Of a DNA stretch of 64,000 nt, positions 56,684 through 64,000 are shown in pieces. The notes beneath the pieces are model-generated. The model had not been told where the DNA came from, made no database searches, and worked only from the letters and a program-made list of their open reading frames with translations. Every line of letters starts with the position of its first letter. Position 1 is the stretch's first letter. The position numbers and the translations under genes are program-made. The stretch is from positions 931,501 to 995,500 of the forward strand of contig CALCUM010000003.1 of NCBI GenBank assembly GCA_937907245.1, written 5' to 3'. The stretch comes from an uncultured Rhodobiaceae bacterium (GTDB taxonomy: Bacteria; Pseudomonadota; Alphaproteobacteria; RS24).

Positions 56684-58102
56684 ATGCAGAGACGACAGAT
56701 ATTGAAAACGCTGGGGCTGTCGGCTTTGGCCTCTTCTATATTGGGCCAGTCTGTGTCGGGCCAATCTGTGTTGGGCGAGTGGGCTCAAGCGGCAAGCGCG
56801 CCTGTGGCGTCTGGCGGTTGGCAAAACTGGTCGAAGTCTTTGGCGCCTTCCAAAGCGGATGTTGAAACGCCGCAAACCACCGCCGATTTAATTCGTCTTC
56901 TTCAAACGACCAAGGGCGCCGTGCGCCCTGTCGGGTCTGGCCATAGTTGGACGCCTTTAGTGCCTGCCGGAGACGACGGCAAGATTGTGCGATTAGATGC
57001 GTTTAACGGTGTGCGCTCGCTTGATAAGACCAAGCAAACAGCTTGGCTTGGGGCTGGCGCGCGATTGAAAGACCTATCGCCCGCTTTGGCAGAGCAGGGC
57101 TTAGCGTTTCGTAATTTGGGCGATATTGATGTGCAAAGTCTGGCTGGCGCCACATCCACGGCGACGCATGGCACGGGCAAAAACTTACCGTGCCTAGCGG
57201 CTGAGATTAAAGGCCTTAAACTCATCACAGGCGCTGGCGAAGAGATGGAATTTAGCGCCAACTCAAACGCGAACCTTCTACCTGCCGCGCAAGTGGCCTT
57301 GGGCACGTTGGGGGTACTAACCGAAATTGAAATGCAATTAGTGCCGCGCCATAAGCTGCATCGTCGTGTGCGCTTTATGCCTTACCCACAGGTTCTTGCA
57401 GAAGCAGAAAACATGTGGCAGGCGCATCGTAATTTTGAGTTTTTCTACATCCCATTTTCTGGAACGGCGATGGTCATTACCCATGATGAAACAGATGCGC
57501 CAGAAACACCGCGCGCCACGAATGAAAGCGATGAGAGCGATGATGGCGTAATGCAGTTAAAGGCTTTGCGCGATTATTTGGGCTGGTTCCCGTTTTTGCG
57601 CAAACGTTTATTGGGGGCCGCCATTGCCAATGCACCCGAAGAAAATATCATCGGCGAAAGCTGGCAGCTTTTGGCGAGCGCTCGCAATGTGCATTTTAAT
57701 GAGATGGAATATCACTTGCCCCCCGAAGTGGCCTTGGATGTTTTGGACGAAGTGCGCGACCTCATCGAGCGCGAGCACCCAGATGTATTCTTCCCGTTTG
57801 AGTGCCGCATGACGGCAGCGGATACAGCTTGGTTGTCGCCGTTTAATGCGGGCCCCCGCGTATCGGTGGCTGTGCATACGCATGCGCCCGATGCCTATGA
57901 TTTTTTATTCACAAAAATAGAACCGATTTTTCAACGCGCTGGCGGGCGTCCGCATTGGGGTAAATTAAACTCTCTTTCGGGCGCGCAAGTGCGAGCGCTA
58001 TATCCAAAATTTGACGATTTTGCGAAATTGCGAAGCGAGCTAGATCCCGATAATCGCCTTCTCAACCCCTATTTACGCGAGTTATTTGGAGCTACTTCAT
58101 GA
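56684..58102 (+). CDS. FAD-linked sugar-lactone oxidase (D-arabinono-1,4-lactone oxidase-like), Tat-exported
   Basis: A 472-residue flavoprotein of the vanillyl-alcohol-oxidase fold. A twin-arginine-like signal (MQRRQILKTLGLSALASSIL) leads it to the periplasm. A five-residue motif is tandemly doubled after the signal (GQSVSGQSVLG), mirrored by a 15-bp DNA duplication. The FAD domain shows VRPVGSGHSWTPLV near 78 and ATSTATHGTGKNLPCL near 152. The C-terminal lactone-oxidase domain ends LDPDNRLLNPYLRELFG. Relatives oxidise gulono-, arabinono- or other sugar lactones or alditols. Its stop overlaps the next start (ATGA). Confidence 0.88.
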   Translation: MQRRQILKTLGLSALASSILGQSVSGQSVLGEWAQAASAPVASGGWQNWSKSLAPSKADVETPQTTADLIRLLQTTKGAVRPVGSGHSWTPLVPAGDDGKIVRLDAFNGVRSLDKTKQTAWLGAGARLKDLSPALAEQGLAFRNLGDIDVQSLAGATSTATHGTGKNLPCLAAEIKGLKLITGAGEEMEFSANSNANLLPAAQVALGTLGVLTEIEMQLVPRHKLHRRVRFMPYPQVLAEAENMWQAHRNFEFFYIPFSGTAMVITHDETDAPETPRATNESDESDDGVMQLKALRDYLGWFPFLRKRLLGAAIANAPEENIIGESWQLLASARNVHFNEMEYHLPPEVALDVLDEVRDLIEREHPDVFFPFECRMTAADTAWLSPFNAGPRVSVAVHTHAPDAYDFLFTKIEPIFQRAGGRPHWGKLNSLSGAQVRALYPKFDDFAKLRSELDPDNRLLNPYLRELFGATS

Positions 58103-59307
58103 GCTTGAAAGCGCCTCTCTCGAACGCCTATTTCGCGGGGCTACAAGCGGCTTTATCAAAAGCGGGCCTATGCGAGCCCGTATTGCTAATCGATAAAACG
58201 CGGCTCAATCAAAACATCGACACGCTGAAGAGCTTCCTGCCGCGCGGCATGGCTTACCGCATTGTCGCCAAATCTTTACCGAGCGAGCAATTGCTTTTGC
58301 ATGTTGCCAAACGCGCGCGCACCAACCGATTGATGAGTTTTAATGCAGCCATGGTTGCGCAACTTTTGGCTCGGATGCCAACCTATGATCAATTGCTTGG
58401 CAAGCCAGTGCCAGTGGCCGCTTTGGCCAATATGCTGTCTTCCTTAAAACCAAATCAGAAGCGAGCCTTGTCTCAAGTGCAATGGCTGGTCGATACCCCG
58501 CAGCGCGCGCGGCAATATGGGGAGTTGGCGAGCGCCCAAAAACTGACCTTTCGGTTGAATTTGGAAATAGATGTTGGCCTGCATCGTGGCGGCATGGCGC
58601 CGGGGGAAACCTTGCAAACGGCGCTAGCGGAAATATCGCAAACGCCTCACCTCAGCCTATCGGGGCTTATGGGCTATGAGCCGCATCTTACAAAATTACC
58701 AAAAATAGCGGGATGGCCAAGCCGAGCCAAATCGGCGGCGCAAAAAACCTATGCCTCCGCATTGGCTCAAAGCGCAGAAGCTATGGGCGCGCGCCACGTT
58801 AAATCCATGGTTCGCAACATGGCAGGTAGCCCAACGTTTCGACTGTATAAAGACACTGAATTGGCCAATGAGCTGGCGGCTGGCTCTACCTTGGTCAAGC
58901 CAAGTGATTTTGACACGCCGCTGTTAAAACCATTTGTGCCGGCCGCCTTTATTGCCACGCCGGCGCTGAAGGTTGAAAATGGCGTGCGGGTTCCGGGCGG
59001 CGAGCAGGCTGGCGATTTACTGGAAGCCATAAGCCCCGGCACCAGTGTGTTCACCCATGGTGGCTATTGGATGGCCAGCGCCGTTTACCCTAAGGGCTTG
59101 GCGCCTAGCCCGCTTATGGGGCGCTCGAGCAATCAAGAATTATTGGTTGGCCCCGCCTCTATCGGGCGTGGAAAACTGGCGGTAGATGAGTTTGTGTTTT
59201 TGCGTCCCCACCAAAGCGAGGCTGTGTTTTTGCAGTTTCCGAAATTGGCAATTTTTGAAAAAGGCCGCATCGTCGACATATGGGATCCGCTCCCGATTTC
59301 GGCTTAA
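58099..59307 (+). CDS. Alanine racemase-fold PLP protein (D-threonine aldolase/D-serine deaminase-like)
   Basis: A 402-residue protein with an alanine-racemase N-terminal barrel. YRIVAKSLPS near 53-62 holds the lysine expected to bind pyridoxal phosphate, and FRLNLEIDVGLHRGGMA near 153 is the family's metal/PLP region. Related enzymes cleave D-threonine or deaminate D-serine. It is translationally coupled (ATGA) to the lactone oxidase upstream; this pairing is a clue to a shared pathway but the product is not known. Unlike its partner, no signal peptide is seen. Confidence 0.82.
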   Translation: MSLKAPLSNAYFAGLQAALSKAGLCEPVLLIDKTRLNQNIDTLKSFLPRGMAYRIVAKSLPSEQLLLHVAKRARTNRLMSFNAAMVAQLLARMPTYDQLLGKPVPVAALANMLSSLKPNQKRALSQVQWLVDTPQRARQYGELASAQKLTFRLNLEIDVGLHRGGMAPGETLQTALAEISQTPHLSLSGLMGYEPHLTKLPKIAGWPSRAKSAAQKTYASALAQSAEAMGARHVKSMVRNMAGSPTFRLYKDTELANELAAGSTLVKPSDFDTPLLKPFVPAAFIATPALKVENGVRVPGGEQAGDLLEAISPGTSVFTHGGYWMASAVYPKGLAPSPLMGRSSNQELLVGPASIGRGKLAVDEFVFLRPHQSEAVFLQFPKLAIFEKGRIVDIWDPLPISA

Positions 59308-59332
59308 GGCGAGCAAACGACAGGAGACTAAG

Positions 59333-59773
59333 ATGAAAATTTATCCCCCCCTGATGGTATTGGCCGGCATTCTGGTGCAACTGGCTTTGGCTTATCTGGC
59401 GCCCGTGCGCCCAATTTTATCGCCCGTCTGGCAATATGCAGGCATTGCCTTTATGGCGCTTGGGCTGGGCACTATTTTATATATGGCCTCGAATTTTCGG
59501 AAAAATGAAACGACGATTATTCCCGATGGTCAACCTTCGCAATTAATGATCACCGGGCTATTTGCCTATTCGCGAAATCCAATTTATGCGGCCATGGCGA
59601 TATTGCTAACGGGCAGCGCTTTGGCAAGCGGCCATGTTTGGTCTTTGGCGGTCGTGCCCATTTTTGTCGTCGGCGTGCAGGTTTTATGGATATACCAAGA
59701 AGAAGAAAACTTAGAAGCTGAGTTCGGGCAAATTTACCGTAATTACAAAGCCAAGGTGCGTCGCTGGCTGTAA
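59333..59773 (+). CDS. Isoprenylcysteine carboxyl methyltransferase-family (ICMT/PEMT-like) membrane protein
   Basis: A 146-residue integral membrane protein with about four helices. It has the C-terminal methyltransferase pattern GLFAYSRNPIYAAMA near 80-94 and the ending EEENLEAEFGQIYRNYKAKV, typical of bacterial ICMT-like enzymes. These bind S-adenosylmethionine near the membrane surface; bacterial substrates are mostly unknown. ATG 59333 follows aggagac. The open frame upstream lies in the racemase-like gene and is ignored. Confidence 0.85.
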   Translation: MKIYPPLMVLAGILVQLALAYLAPVRPILSPVWQYAGIAFMALGLGTILYMASNFRKNETTIIPDGQPSQLMITGLFAYSRNPIYAAMAILLTGSALASGHVWSLAVVPIFVVGVQVLWIYQEEENLEAEFGQIYRNYKAKVRRWL

Positions 59774-59777
59774 CGCG

Positions 59778-60386
59778 TTAACGGCTTCCCAAAACAAGAA
59801 CGCCGCCTAGGAAAAACAATATAGCGGCCAGCGTGACCGCGAAAAATTGAAACTTATTGGCGATGCCCCCAGCATTTGGCGCGTCGAGGGTTTGGCTAGG
59901 CTGAGGCGCTGGGCTTGGCTCTACTTCTGGCTCAACTTCCAGCTCTACTTCGAGTTCTACTTCTGGCTCAACTTCGGGCTCTATTTCTCGCTCTGGCTCT
60001 GGCTCTATTTCTGGCTCAAGCTCGGGCTTTATTTCTGGTTCAGGCTCAGGCTTTATTTCTGGTTCAAGCTCTGGCTCTACCAGAGCCTCCAGTTCTATCG
60101 GGGCTTCGGCGATGACGGTTGGTTTCGTTTCTTCCTGCATCGCTTTGGGGCGCTCGGGGGCGCTCAACCAGGCTGGAAGGCTGCCAATTTCTGGTTCGGG
60201 TTTTGGTTCAACAGGCGCTTCTGCTTGCGCTGTAGGGGCAAACTTGCTGGCACACCGGGTGCAGCTGATGCGCACATGGGCGGTTTCTTTTAGGGTTTCA
60301 GCCAAAACATCACGAGGCACTGAGCCGCGTTGCCCGCAAGCTGGGCATTCAAAATGTGAGTTGGTTTCGTCTTCGAATAGAAACAA
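59778..60386 (-). CDS. Zinc-ribbon (MJ0042-type) protein with acidic Glu-Pro repeat and C-terminal membrane helix
   Basis: A 202-residue protein in three parts. Residues ~13-45 contain two CxxC pairs ([16 protein letters not shown]), an MJ0042-type zinc ribbon. Residues ~55-165 are dominated by Pro-Glu and Glu-Val repeats ([20 protein letters not shown]). A C-terminal hydrophobic helix (~180-198) anchors it in the membrane with the ribbon in the cytoplasm. MJ0042 ribbons are common at the start of alphaproteobacterial membrane proteins of unknown role. The repeat makes the reverse strand look like a long Leu/Trp-rich protein, which is an artefact. Confidence 0.75.
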   Translation of the reverse strand: MFLFEDETNSHFECPACGQRGSVPRDVLAETLKETAHVRISCTRCASKFAPTAQAEAPVEPKPEPEIGSLPAWLSAPERPKAMQEETKPTVIAEAPIELEALVEPELEPEIKPEPEPEIKPELEPEIEPEPEREIEPEVEPEVELEVELEVEPEVEPSPAPQPSQTLDAPNAGGIANKFQFFAVTLAAILFFLGGVLVLGSR

Positions 60387-60528
60387 TTGCCGCAGCCTTT
60401 TCTGTTGAAAAGCCAGTCTACAATGCTGCGGGTGTCTTGTTCAATGTTTAACCTTGGGGCTTTATCGCCAAACCGAGGGAAGCGATTAACGCTTTGGGAA
60501 TTCATCCAAAAAAGGCTATAGGTTTTTC

Positions 60529-61074
60529 ATGTCCAAAAAGTATATTTCCGTTTTTCTTGTTTTATGCCTCCCGGCTTTTGCCTCCAATGCCCAAGCGGCG
60601 GGGTCGGTCTACGACTATAGTCTGCCGTCCATCGATGGCGGCGACATGCCGTTGGCTCAGTTTAAAGGCAAGACAATTCTATTGGTCAACACCGCCTCTT
60701 ATTGTGGTTTCACCAAACAATATGATGGCCTGCAAAGCCTGTGGGAAGAAAAGCGCGACCTTGGCCTTGTGGTCTTAGGCGTGCCGAGCAATGATTTCGG
60801 CGACCAAGAGCCGGGCAGTGAGGGCGAGATTAAGGAATTCTGCGAAGTGAATTTTAATATTGATTTTCCTATGTCCGAAAAACTCGTGGTCAAAGGGGCC
60901 GCGGCGCACCCGCTTTATAAATGGCTCAAAGCAGAGACGGGTGGCAGCCCGAAGTGGAATTTTTACAAGTTCCTCATCGATGGGGAAGGCCGCCCCGTGA
61001 CCTATTTTTCATCGATGACCAAACCGAGTTCGAAAAAGCTACGCAAGGCAATTGACGCCAGTCTGAAAAACTAG
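60529..61074 (+). CDS. Glutathione peroxidase-family protein, exported
   Basis: A 181-residue thiol peroxidase with an N-terminal signal peptide (~1-23, ending AQA). The active-site Cys lies in NTASYCGFTKQYDGLQ near 56-71, followed by LGVPSNDFGDQEPGS and the WNFYKFLIDG motif near 143. A Cys replaces selenocysteine. Export means it would detoxify peroxides in the periplasm, where thioredoxin-like donors rather than glutathione may regenerate it. Its stop shares a CTAG with the convergent photolyase gene. Confidence 0.92.
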   Translation: MSKKYISVFLVLCLPAFASNAQAAGSVYDYSLPSIDGGDMPLAQFKGKTILLVNTASYCGFTKQYDGLQSLWEEKRDLGLVVLGVPSNDFGDQEPGSEGEIKEFCEVNFNIDFPMSEKLVVKGAAAHPLYKWLKAETGGSPKWNFYKFLIDGEGRPVTYFSSMTKPSSKKLRKAIDASLKN

Positions 61075-61502
61075 CGCCCGCCGTTTGGCTGAAAAGCTAA
61101 TCTTTTTGCCTTGTTCCAATATTTAAAAAACCGCCGCAAATTATCTTGCTCTGGCAGGTTCACAAAAGCCTCGTCCGCCACACGCTCTACTGTCAGGGTG
61201 CTGGAGAGTGCGTCCATTATTTGGCCTAAGCGCGGGTTTGGCGTGGCAGCCGTTCGGATGTGGCTTGCCCTCGTCGCCTCCGCTAGCTTTTTGAGCGTCT
61301 CTAGGGTGTCGCCCGCATAAATTTCGACCGGCAAATCAAGCAGCGTTTCATACAAGAAAACGCGGCGTTTTAAGCCGTATTCCATCGCATCCATATAGGC
61401 GTCGTCCCAAATAAACACAGATTGTTCGGGGTTAGCAGGGGGTAGAAAAAGCGGGTGCGTGGCGCGCAAAGCTTCTTCATGCAACCAAATGAAGGTACTC
61501 AC
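61071..61502 (-). CDS. Photolyase N-terminal (alpha/beta, antenna-type) domain as a separate protein
   Basis: A 143-residue protein resembling the N-terminal Rossmann-like domain of DNA photolyases. FIWLHEEAL and SVFIWDDAYMDA near the start correspond to the core strands, and DLPVEIYAGDTLETLKKLAE to the region that handles the antenna. It has no FAD-binding part of its own. The start is GTG 61502, overlapping the stop of the FAD-domain gene (GTGA). Together the two proteins would make up one photolyase in reversed gene order. Similarity is weaker than for the FAD part, so the assignment is tentative. Confidence 0.65.
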   Translation of the reverse strand: MSTFIWLHEEALRATHPLFLPPANPEQSVFIWDDAYMDAMEYGLKRRVFLYETLLDLPVEIYAGDTLETLKKLAEATRASHIRTAATPNPRLGQIMDALSSTLTVERVADEAFVNLPEQDNLRRFFKYWNKAKRLAFQPNGGR

Positions 61503-62305
61503 GAGCTCACTCCGTTCGGGAACAGTCGCGCCGCCAAGTCATCATAAGACCCGGCCAAGGCCAAATTATCTGCTTCTTCGCAAGGCGCTTGGGGGTGAGA
61601 AAATTTTTGCAAATTCTCGAGATTGAAAAAATACGGCTTATTGGAAAACGTGCTAGCCACCCACTGAAAGCTAAGGTTATTTGAAGCCGGATCTCCATCC
61701 AACAAGTGTGCCAAAAAGAACCGCGCACCAGCCTGCCATTTTACACGGCGCCAATGGACGATATAGGCGGCCAAATACATTCGCGCATGATTGTGCAAAT
61801 AGCCGGTGGTCTGCAACGTAGTGATAAAATAATTAATCGCCGCACAATCGGTTTGTGCGGTGGAAACATCCTCGGGCAGGGTGTCGCTATAGTCCTCTGG
61901 CGCGAAGCCGGTTTTATAGTCTTCTACATCGTTCCAAATCCAACTCGGATTTTGCTGATAGACCCGCTGCCAAAAATCGCGCCAGGCTAATTCCTGAATA
62001 AATTTTTCAATCGGCTTTATATCGCCGTCTTTTGGGCCAAGTTCGAGGGCAAAATTGCGCACTTCATTCAGCGAAAGAATACCGTGGCGAATATAGGGGG
62101 ACAGATAACTCACGGCCCCGCCAAGGTAATTACGCGAGCGGCCATAGGCTATCGGGTCTATTTTCTCGAGCAAGCCCACGCCGGCTTCGCGCCCACCCAC
62201 GGTATCCGAAACATGGCTGTCGTCTGGCGCCAGCGAGGGAGATATTGCGCGCACATGCGAAATAAGGGCGTCTCTATTGGCAAAGGTTTTCGGCTGATTT
62301 TCCAT
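61499..62305 (-). CDS. FAD-binding domain of DNA photolyase/cryptochrome as a separate protein
   Basis: A 268-residue protein equal to the helical FAD domain of photolyases. GGREAGVGLL and SYLSPYIRHGILSLNEV correspond to the conserved lead-in, FIQELAWRDFWQRVY follows, and HNHARMYLAAYIVHW and LDGDPASNNLSFQWVAST hold the flavin-binding residues. The N-terminal antenna domain is absent; a gene for such a domain follows immediately. ATG 62305 is chosen because longer forms overlap the divergent transporter leader. It probably repairs UV-induced pyrimidine dimers or acts as a light sensor. Confidence 0.85.
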   Translation of the reverse strand: MENQPKTFANRDALISHVRAISPSLAPDDSHVSDTVGGREAGVGLLEKIDPIAYGRSRNYLGGAVSYLSPYIRHGILSLNEVRNFALELGPKDGDIKPIEKFIQELAWRDFWQRVYQQNPSWIWNDVEDYKTGFAPEDYSDTLPEDVSTAQTDCAAINYFITTLQTTGYLHNHARMYLAAYIVHWRRVKWQAGARFFLAHLLDGDPASNNLSFQWVASTFSNKPYFFNLENLQKFSHPQAPCEEADNLALAGSYDDLAARLFPNGVSS

Positions 62306-62402
62306 GCCACAAAGATATGCCGCCTCGGCGCGAAGTCCAGCTCGCGCAAGCGCTGCGGCACAAAATAATTCCAAGCCGATAAAAATCTGCTATGCCAACT
62401 CC

Positions 62403-63353
62403 ATGTTTCAATCTCTTGGTGTCATCTTTCCGGTCATTGCCGTCATTCTCATTGGGTATGGCGCGGCGCGGCGCGGCTTTTTTTCGGCCGATAATGTCGA
62501 CACACTGAACAAATTTGTTTTTGCCATTGCCGCCCCAGCCTTATTGTTTCGAAATGTCGCCATAACTGAATTTCCCTCTGTCATTCCATGGGGGCTTTGG
62601 GGCTCTTACTATGGCGCGATGCTGGCCACAATGGCGATTTCTATGGCTGTGGCGCGCCTTACCTTGGCCAAGCAATCGGCCTCCGAACGGGTTATTTTTG
62701 GCTTTGGCTCCAGCTTCTCCAATACGGTGATGCTGGGGATACCCATTATTCTCACGGCCTTTGGCCCAGCCGCGGGCTTGCCTTTATTCTTGGTCTTGGC
62801 GTTTCATGGTCTGTTAATTTTTACGGTGGCCCTTATCGGCCTAGAGCTAACGACCAACCCAAGCCTCACGATGCGCGGCTTCTTGCCAAAATTGGCCAGG
62901 GCCATGTCCGGTCAGCAGGTTATCCTCGGGCTTTTAGGTGGCGTGATTTGGAATTTCACAGGATTGGGCTTATCCCCCCCGATAGATCGTTTCCTAGACT
63001 TGCTGGGCAGTGCCGCCATTCCTGTGGCCTTGGTCGCGGTCGGCGGAAAATTAGCGCATATCGCTTGGCGAGAAAGCCTTGGGTCAGCCGTGTTTATCTC
63101 GGTTTTTAAATTGGGCTTACACCCGCTTTTGGTATTTTGCGCCGCGCATTATCTGTTTGCCCTCGAGCCCATTTTCACGGCCACCATCACTTTATTGGCG
63201 GCCATGCCAACCGGCGTTTTCACGGCAGTTTTCGCTACGCAATATAAAACCGCTGAGGCCGACGCCTCCAGCACCATCGTGGTCTCTACTTTGCTGGGTG
63301 CCGTTACAATTGCTCTATGGCTAACCGGATTTACCGACTTGCTTGTCGGTTAG
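62403..63353 (+). CDS. AEC (auxin efflux carrier) family transporter
   Basis: A 316-residue membrane protein with about ten helices in two five-helix halves. The family pattern is visible in FPVIAVILIGYGAARRGFFS at the N-terminus and the GFGSSFSNTVMLGIP segment near 98-112, whose Asn interrupts the crossing helix. The end runs into a helix with TIVVSTLLGAVTIALWL. Bacterial AEC proteins export malate, malonate or other small acids; the substrate here is unknown. ATG 62403 is used because upstream sequence is shared with the divergent photolyase promoter. Confidence 0.85.
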   Translation: MFQSLGVIFPVIAVILIGYGAARRGFFSADNVDTLNKFVFAIAAPALLFRNVAITEFPSVIPWGLWGSYYGAMLATMAISMAVARLTLAKQSASERVIFGFGSSFSNTVMLGIPIILTAFGPAAGLPLFLVLAFHGLLIFTVALIGLELTTNPSLTMRGFLPKLARAMSGQQVILGLLGGVIWNFTGLGLSPPIDRFLDLLGSAAIPVALVAVGGKLAHIAWRESLGSAVFISVFKLGLHPLLVFCAAHYLFALEPIFTATITLLAAMPTGVFTAVFATQYKTAEADASSTIVVSTLLGAVTIALWLTGFTDLLVG

Positions 63354-63449
63354 ACCCGCAAAATACAGGTCGCATTCAAATTCGCTGTCCCGCGCTGCGA
63401 GGTTCACGCAACCGAGGCGTGCCATGGGTGGCATTTTTATTGTGGTCAT
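63321..63449 (-). CDS. Possible small protein, 42 residues, unknown
   Basis: An open frame on the minus strand begins MTTIKMPPMARLGCVNLA and ends DKQVGKSG, with an aggag element 11 bp before the ATG. Codon use looks ordinary. It overlaps the 3' end of the transporter gene by 33 bp. No family is recognised and the frame may be chance. Confidence 0.25.
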   Translation of the reverse strand: MTTIKMPPMARLGCVNLAARDSEFECDLYFAGLTDKQVGKSG

Positions 63450-63551
63450 AAATACAACTACTCCTGCGCAATATGCGGAACATAGGCAAGGCAGGCTGGC
63501 CTGTCATCTGGCGAGGTGCTAGTCGTCTCTTAGAGTTGCGTAGGAGTTGAT

Positions 63552-64000
63552 GTGTTTACTTCAGGTTGCGCTCGGCATGTATTTGCCGGGGTTATAATTA
63601 TCGCTAATTTAAGTTTTACGGCTGGGCTAGCCAACGCCCAGACCCTCTTGCGAGGTCCGGGCGCTGCTGCGCTGGACCCTATGTTTCGTAAGGTTTTGCA
63701 AAAGCCCAATGAAGTGGATTTGAACCTTGCTTTCGCCCGCCGAGCGATTGAGCTGGAAGATTTTGAAGCCGCGGTCGCCACCTTAGAGCGGTTGCTCATC
63801 GGGCGCAGTGGCTTGCCGCTTATCCGGTTGGAACTCGGCATGTTATATTTGCGCCTGGAGGCGCCTGAATTGGCAGAAGCCTATTTATTGCAAGCTTTAG
63901 AGGCGACCGACATCGACGTGAAAGCGCGGGAAAGGGCGGAGATATTGTTGGCTCAAACTCGAAAAGCCAATGCCAAAGGTAGCTTTGCTATGTCGCTAAG
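63552..64000 (+). CDS. Exported TPR-containing protein, 3' end outside window
   Basis: The frame from GTG 63552 (rbs taggag) stays open to the end of the window, giving about 149 residues. A signal peptide (~1-29, ending NAQ) is followed by helical repeats, with NLAFARRAIELEDFEAAVAT near 58 and LIRLELGMLYLRLEAPELAE near 92, which are TPR-like. A stop codon at 63531 prevents an upstream extension. Proteins of this start are often TPR modules ahead of an outer-membrane barrel, as in surface lipoprotein assembly modifiers; the missing 3' part would decide. Confidence 0.75.
   Translation, partial: MFTSGCARHVFAGVIIIANLSFTAGLANAQTLLRGPGAAALDPMFRKVLQKPNEVDLNLAFARRAIELEDFEAAVATLERLLIGRSGLPLIRLELGMLYLRLEAPELAEAYLLQALEATDIDVKARERAEILLAQTRKANAKGSFAMSL

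Noticed and set aside
59847-60293. 148-residue Leu/Trp-rich plus-strand open frame
   Set aside because: It is the reverse strand of the Glu-Pro repeat gene; composition is a mirror artefact.

Overview
The window reads as chromosomal DNA of a free-living, Gram-negative alphaproteobacterium with a compact genome of moderate GC. Evidence for this includes the co-directional run argB-engB-yidC-rnpA-rpmH, the run ffs-dnaX-recR facing rmuC, the def-fmt-truA and dapD-dapE operons, and a membrane-anchored CycM-type cytochrome c beside kdsB and pheA. The mix of cytochromes P450, short-chain dehydrogenases (SDRs), a sulfatase, a photolyase and a TonB system would suit a marine, surface-water lineage. 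I cannot name an order or genus from sequence alone. Genes are tightly packed: many start/stop overlaps (ATGA, TAATG, GTGA) and convergent stops that touch or share a CTAG.

Layout. 1-2.4 kb: the 3' part of a bifunctional CysN-CysC sulfate-activation enzyme and a quinone-oxidoreductase-like gene. 2.6-7.7 kb: a six-gene TonB2-type energy-transduction operon (DUF3450, TtpC-like ExbB, ExbB, ExbD, TonB, TPR protein). 7.7-10.5 kb: two SDRs flanking tRNA-Ser(CGA) and an array of about 123-bp tandem repeats whose two hairpins vary in a compensated way. 10.5-17.9 kb: two cytochromes P450, a sulfatase and an SDR, interrupted by thiC with its TPP riboswitch. 17.9-20.2 kb: leucyl aminopeptidase and an NlpC/P60 peptidase. 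20.2-25.8 kb: a complete YejABEF-type peptide ABC transporter. 26-29.4 kb: cycM, kdsB, pheA, nudC. 29.5-35.9 kb: SRP RNA, dnaX, recR, rmuC, def, fmt, truA. 35.9-43.8 kb: a minus-strand core block, dapE, dapD, a HAD phosphatase, a DUF1036 protein, argB, engB, yidC, rnpA and rpmH (rpmH found by direct translation). 43.9-48.9 kb: a TVP38/FAD-disulfide reductase pair, an orphan sensor kinase and a P1-family peptidase. 48.96 kb: tRNA-Arg(ACG).

49.2-54 kb is a less familiar envelope-protein cluster: two related beta-barrel-like proteins at its ends, with an LPP20-like protein, a TlpA-like thioredoxin and a PEGA protein between. 54-64 kb holds a D-aminoacylase-like lipoprotein, a PAP2 phosphatase, a Tat-exported sugar-lactone oxidase coupled to an alanine-racemase-fold protein, a methyltransferase-like membrane protein, a zinc-ribbon protein with an acidic repeat, a glutathione peroxidase, a photolyase split into two genes in reversed domain order, an AEC transporter and the start of a TPR protein.

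The most unusual items are the 123-bp structured repeat array (8.9-9.6 kb), the split and reordered photolyase (61.1-62.3 kb), the envelope cluster (49.2-54 kb), and a recurring habit of short tandem duplications in intergenic DNA, two of which copy the last codons and stop codon of a gene.
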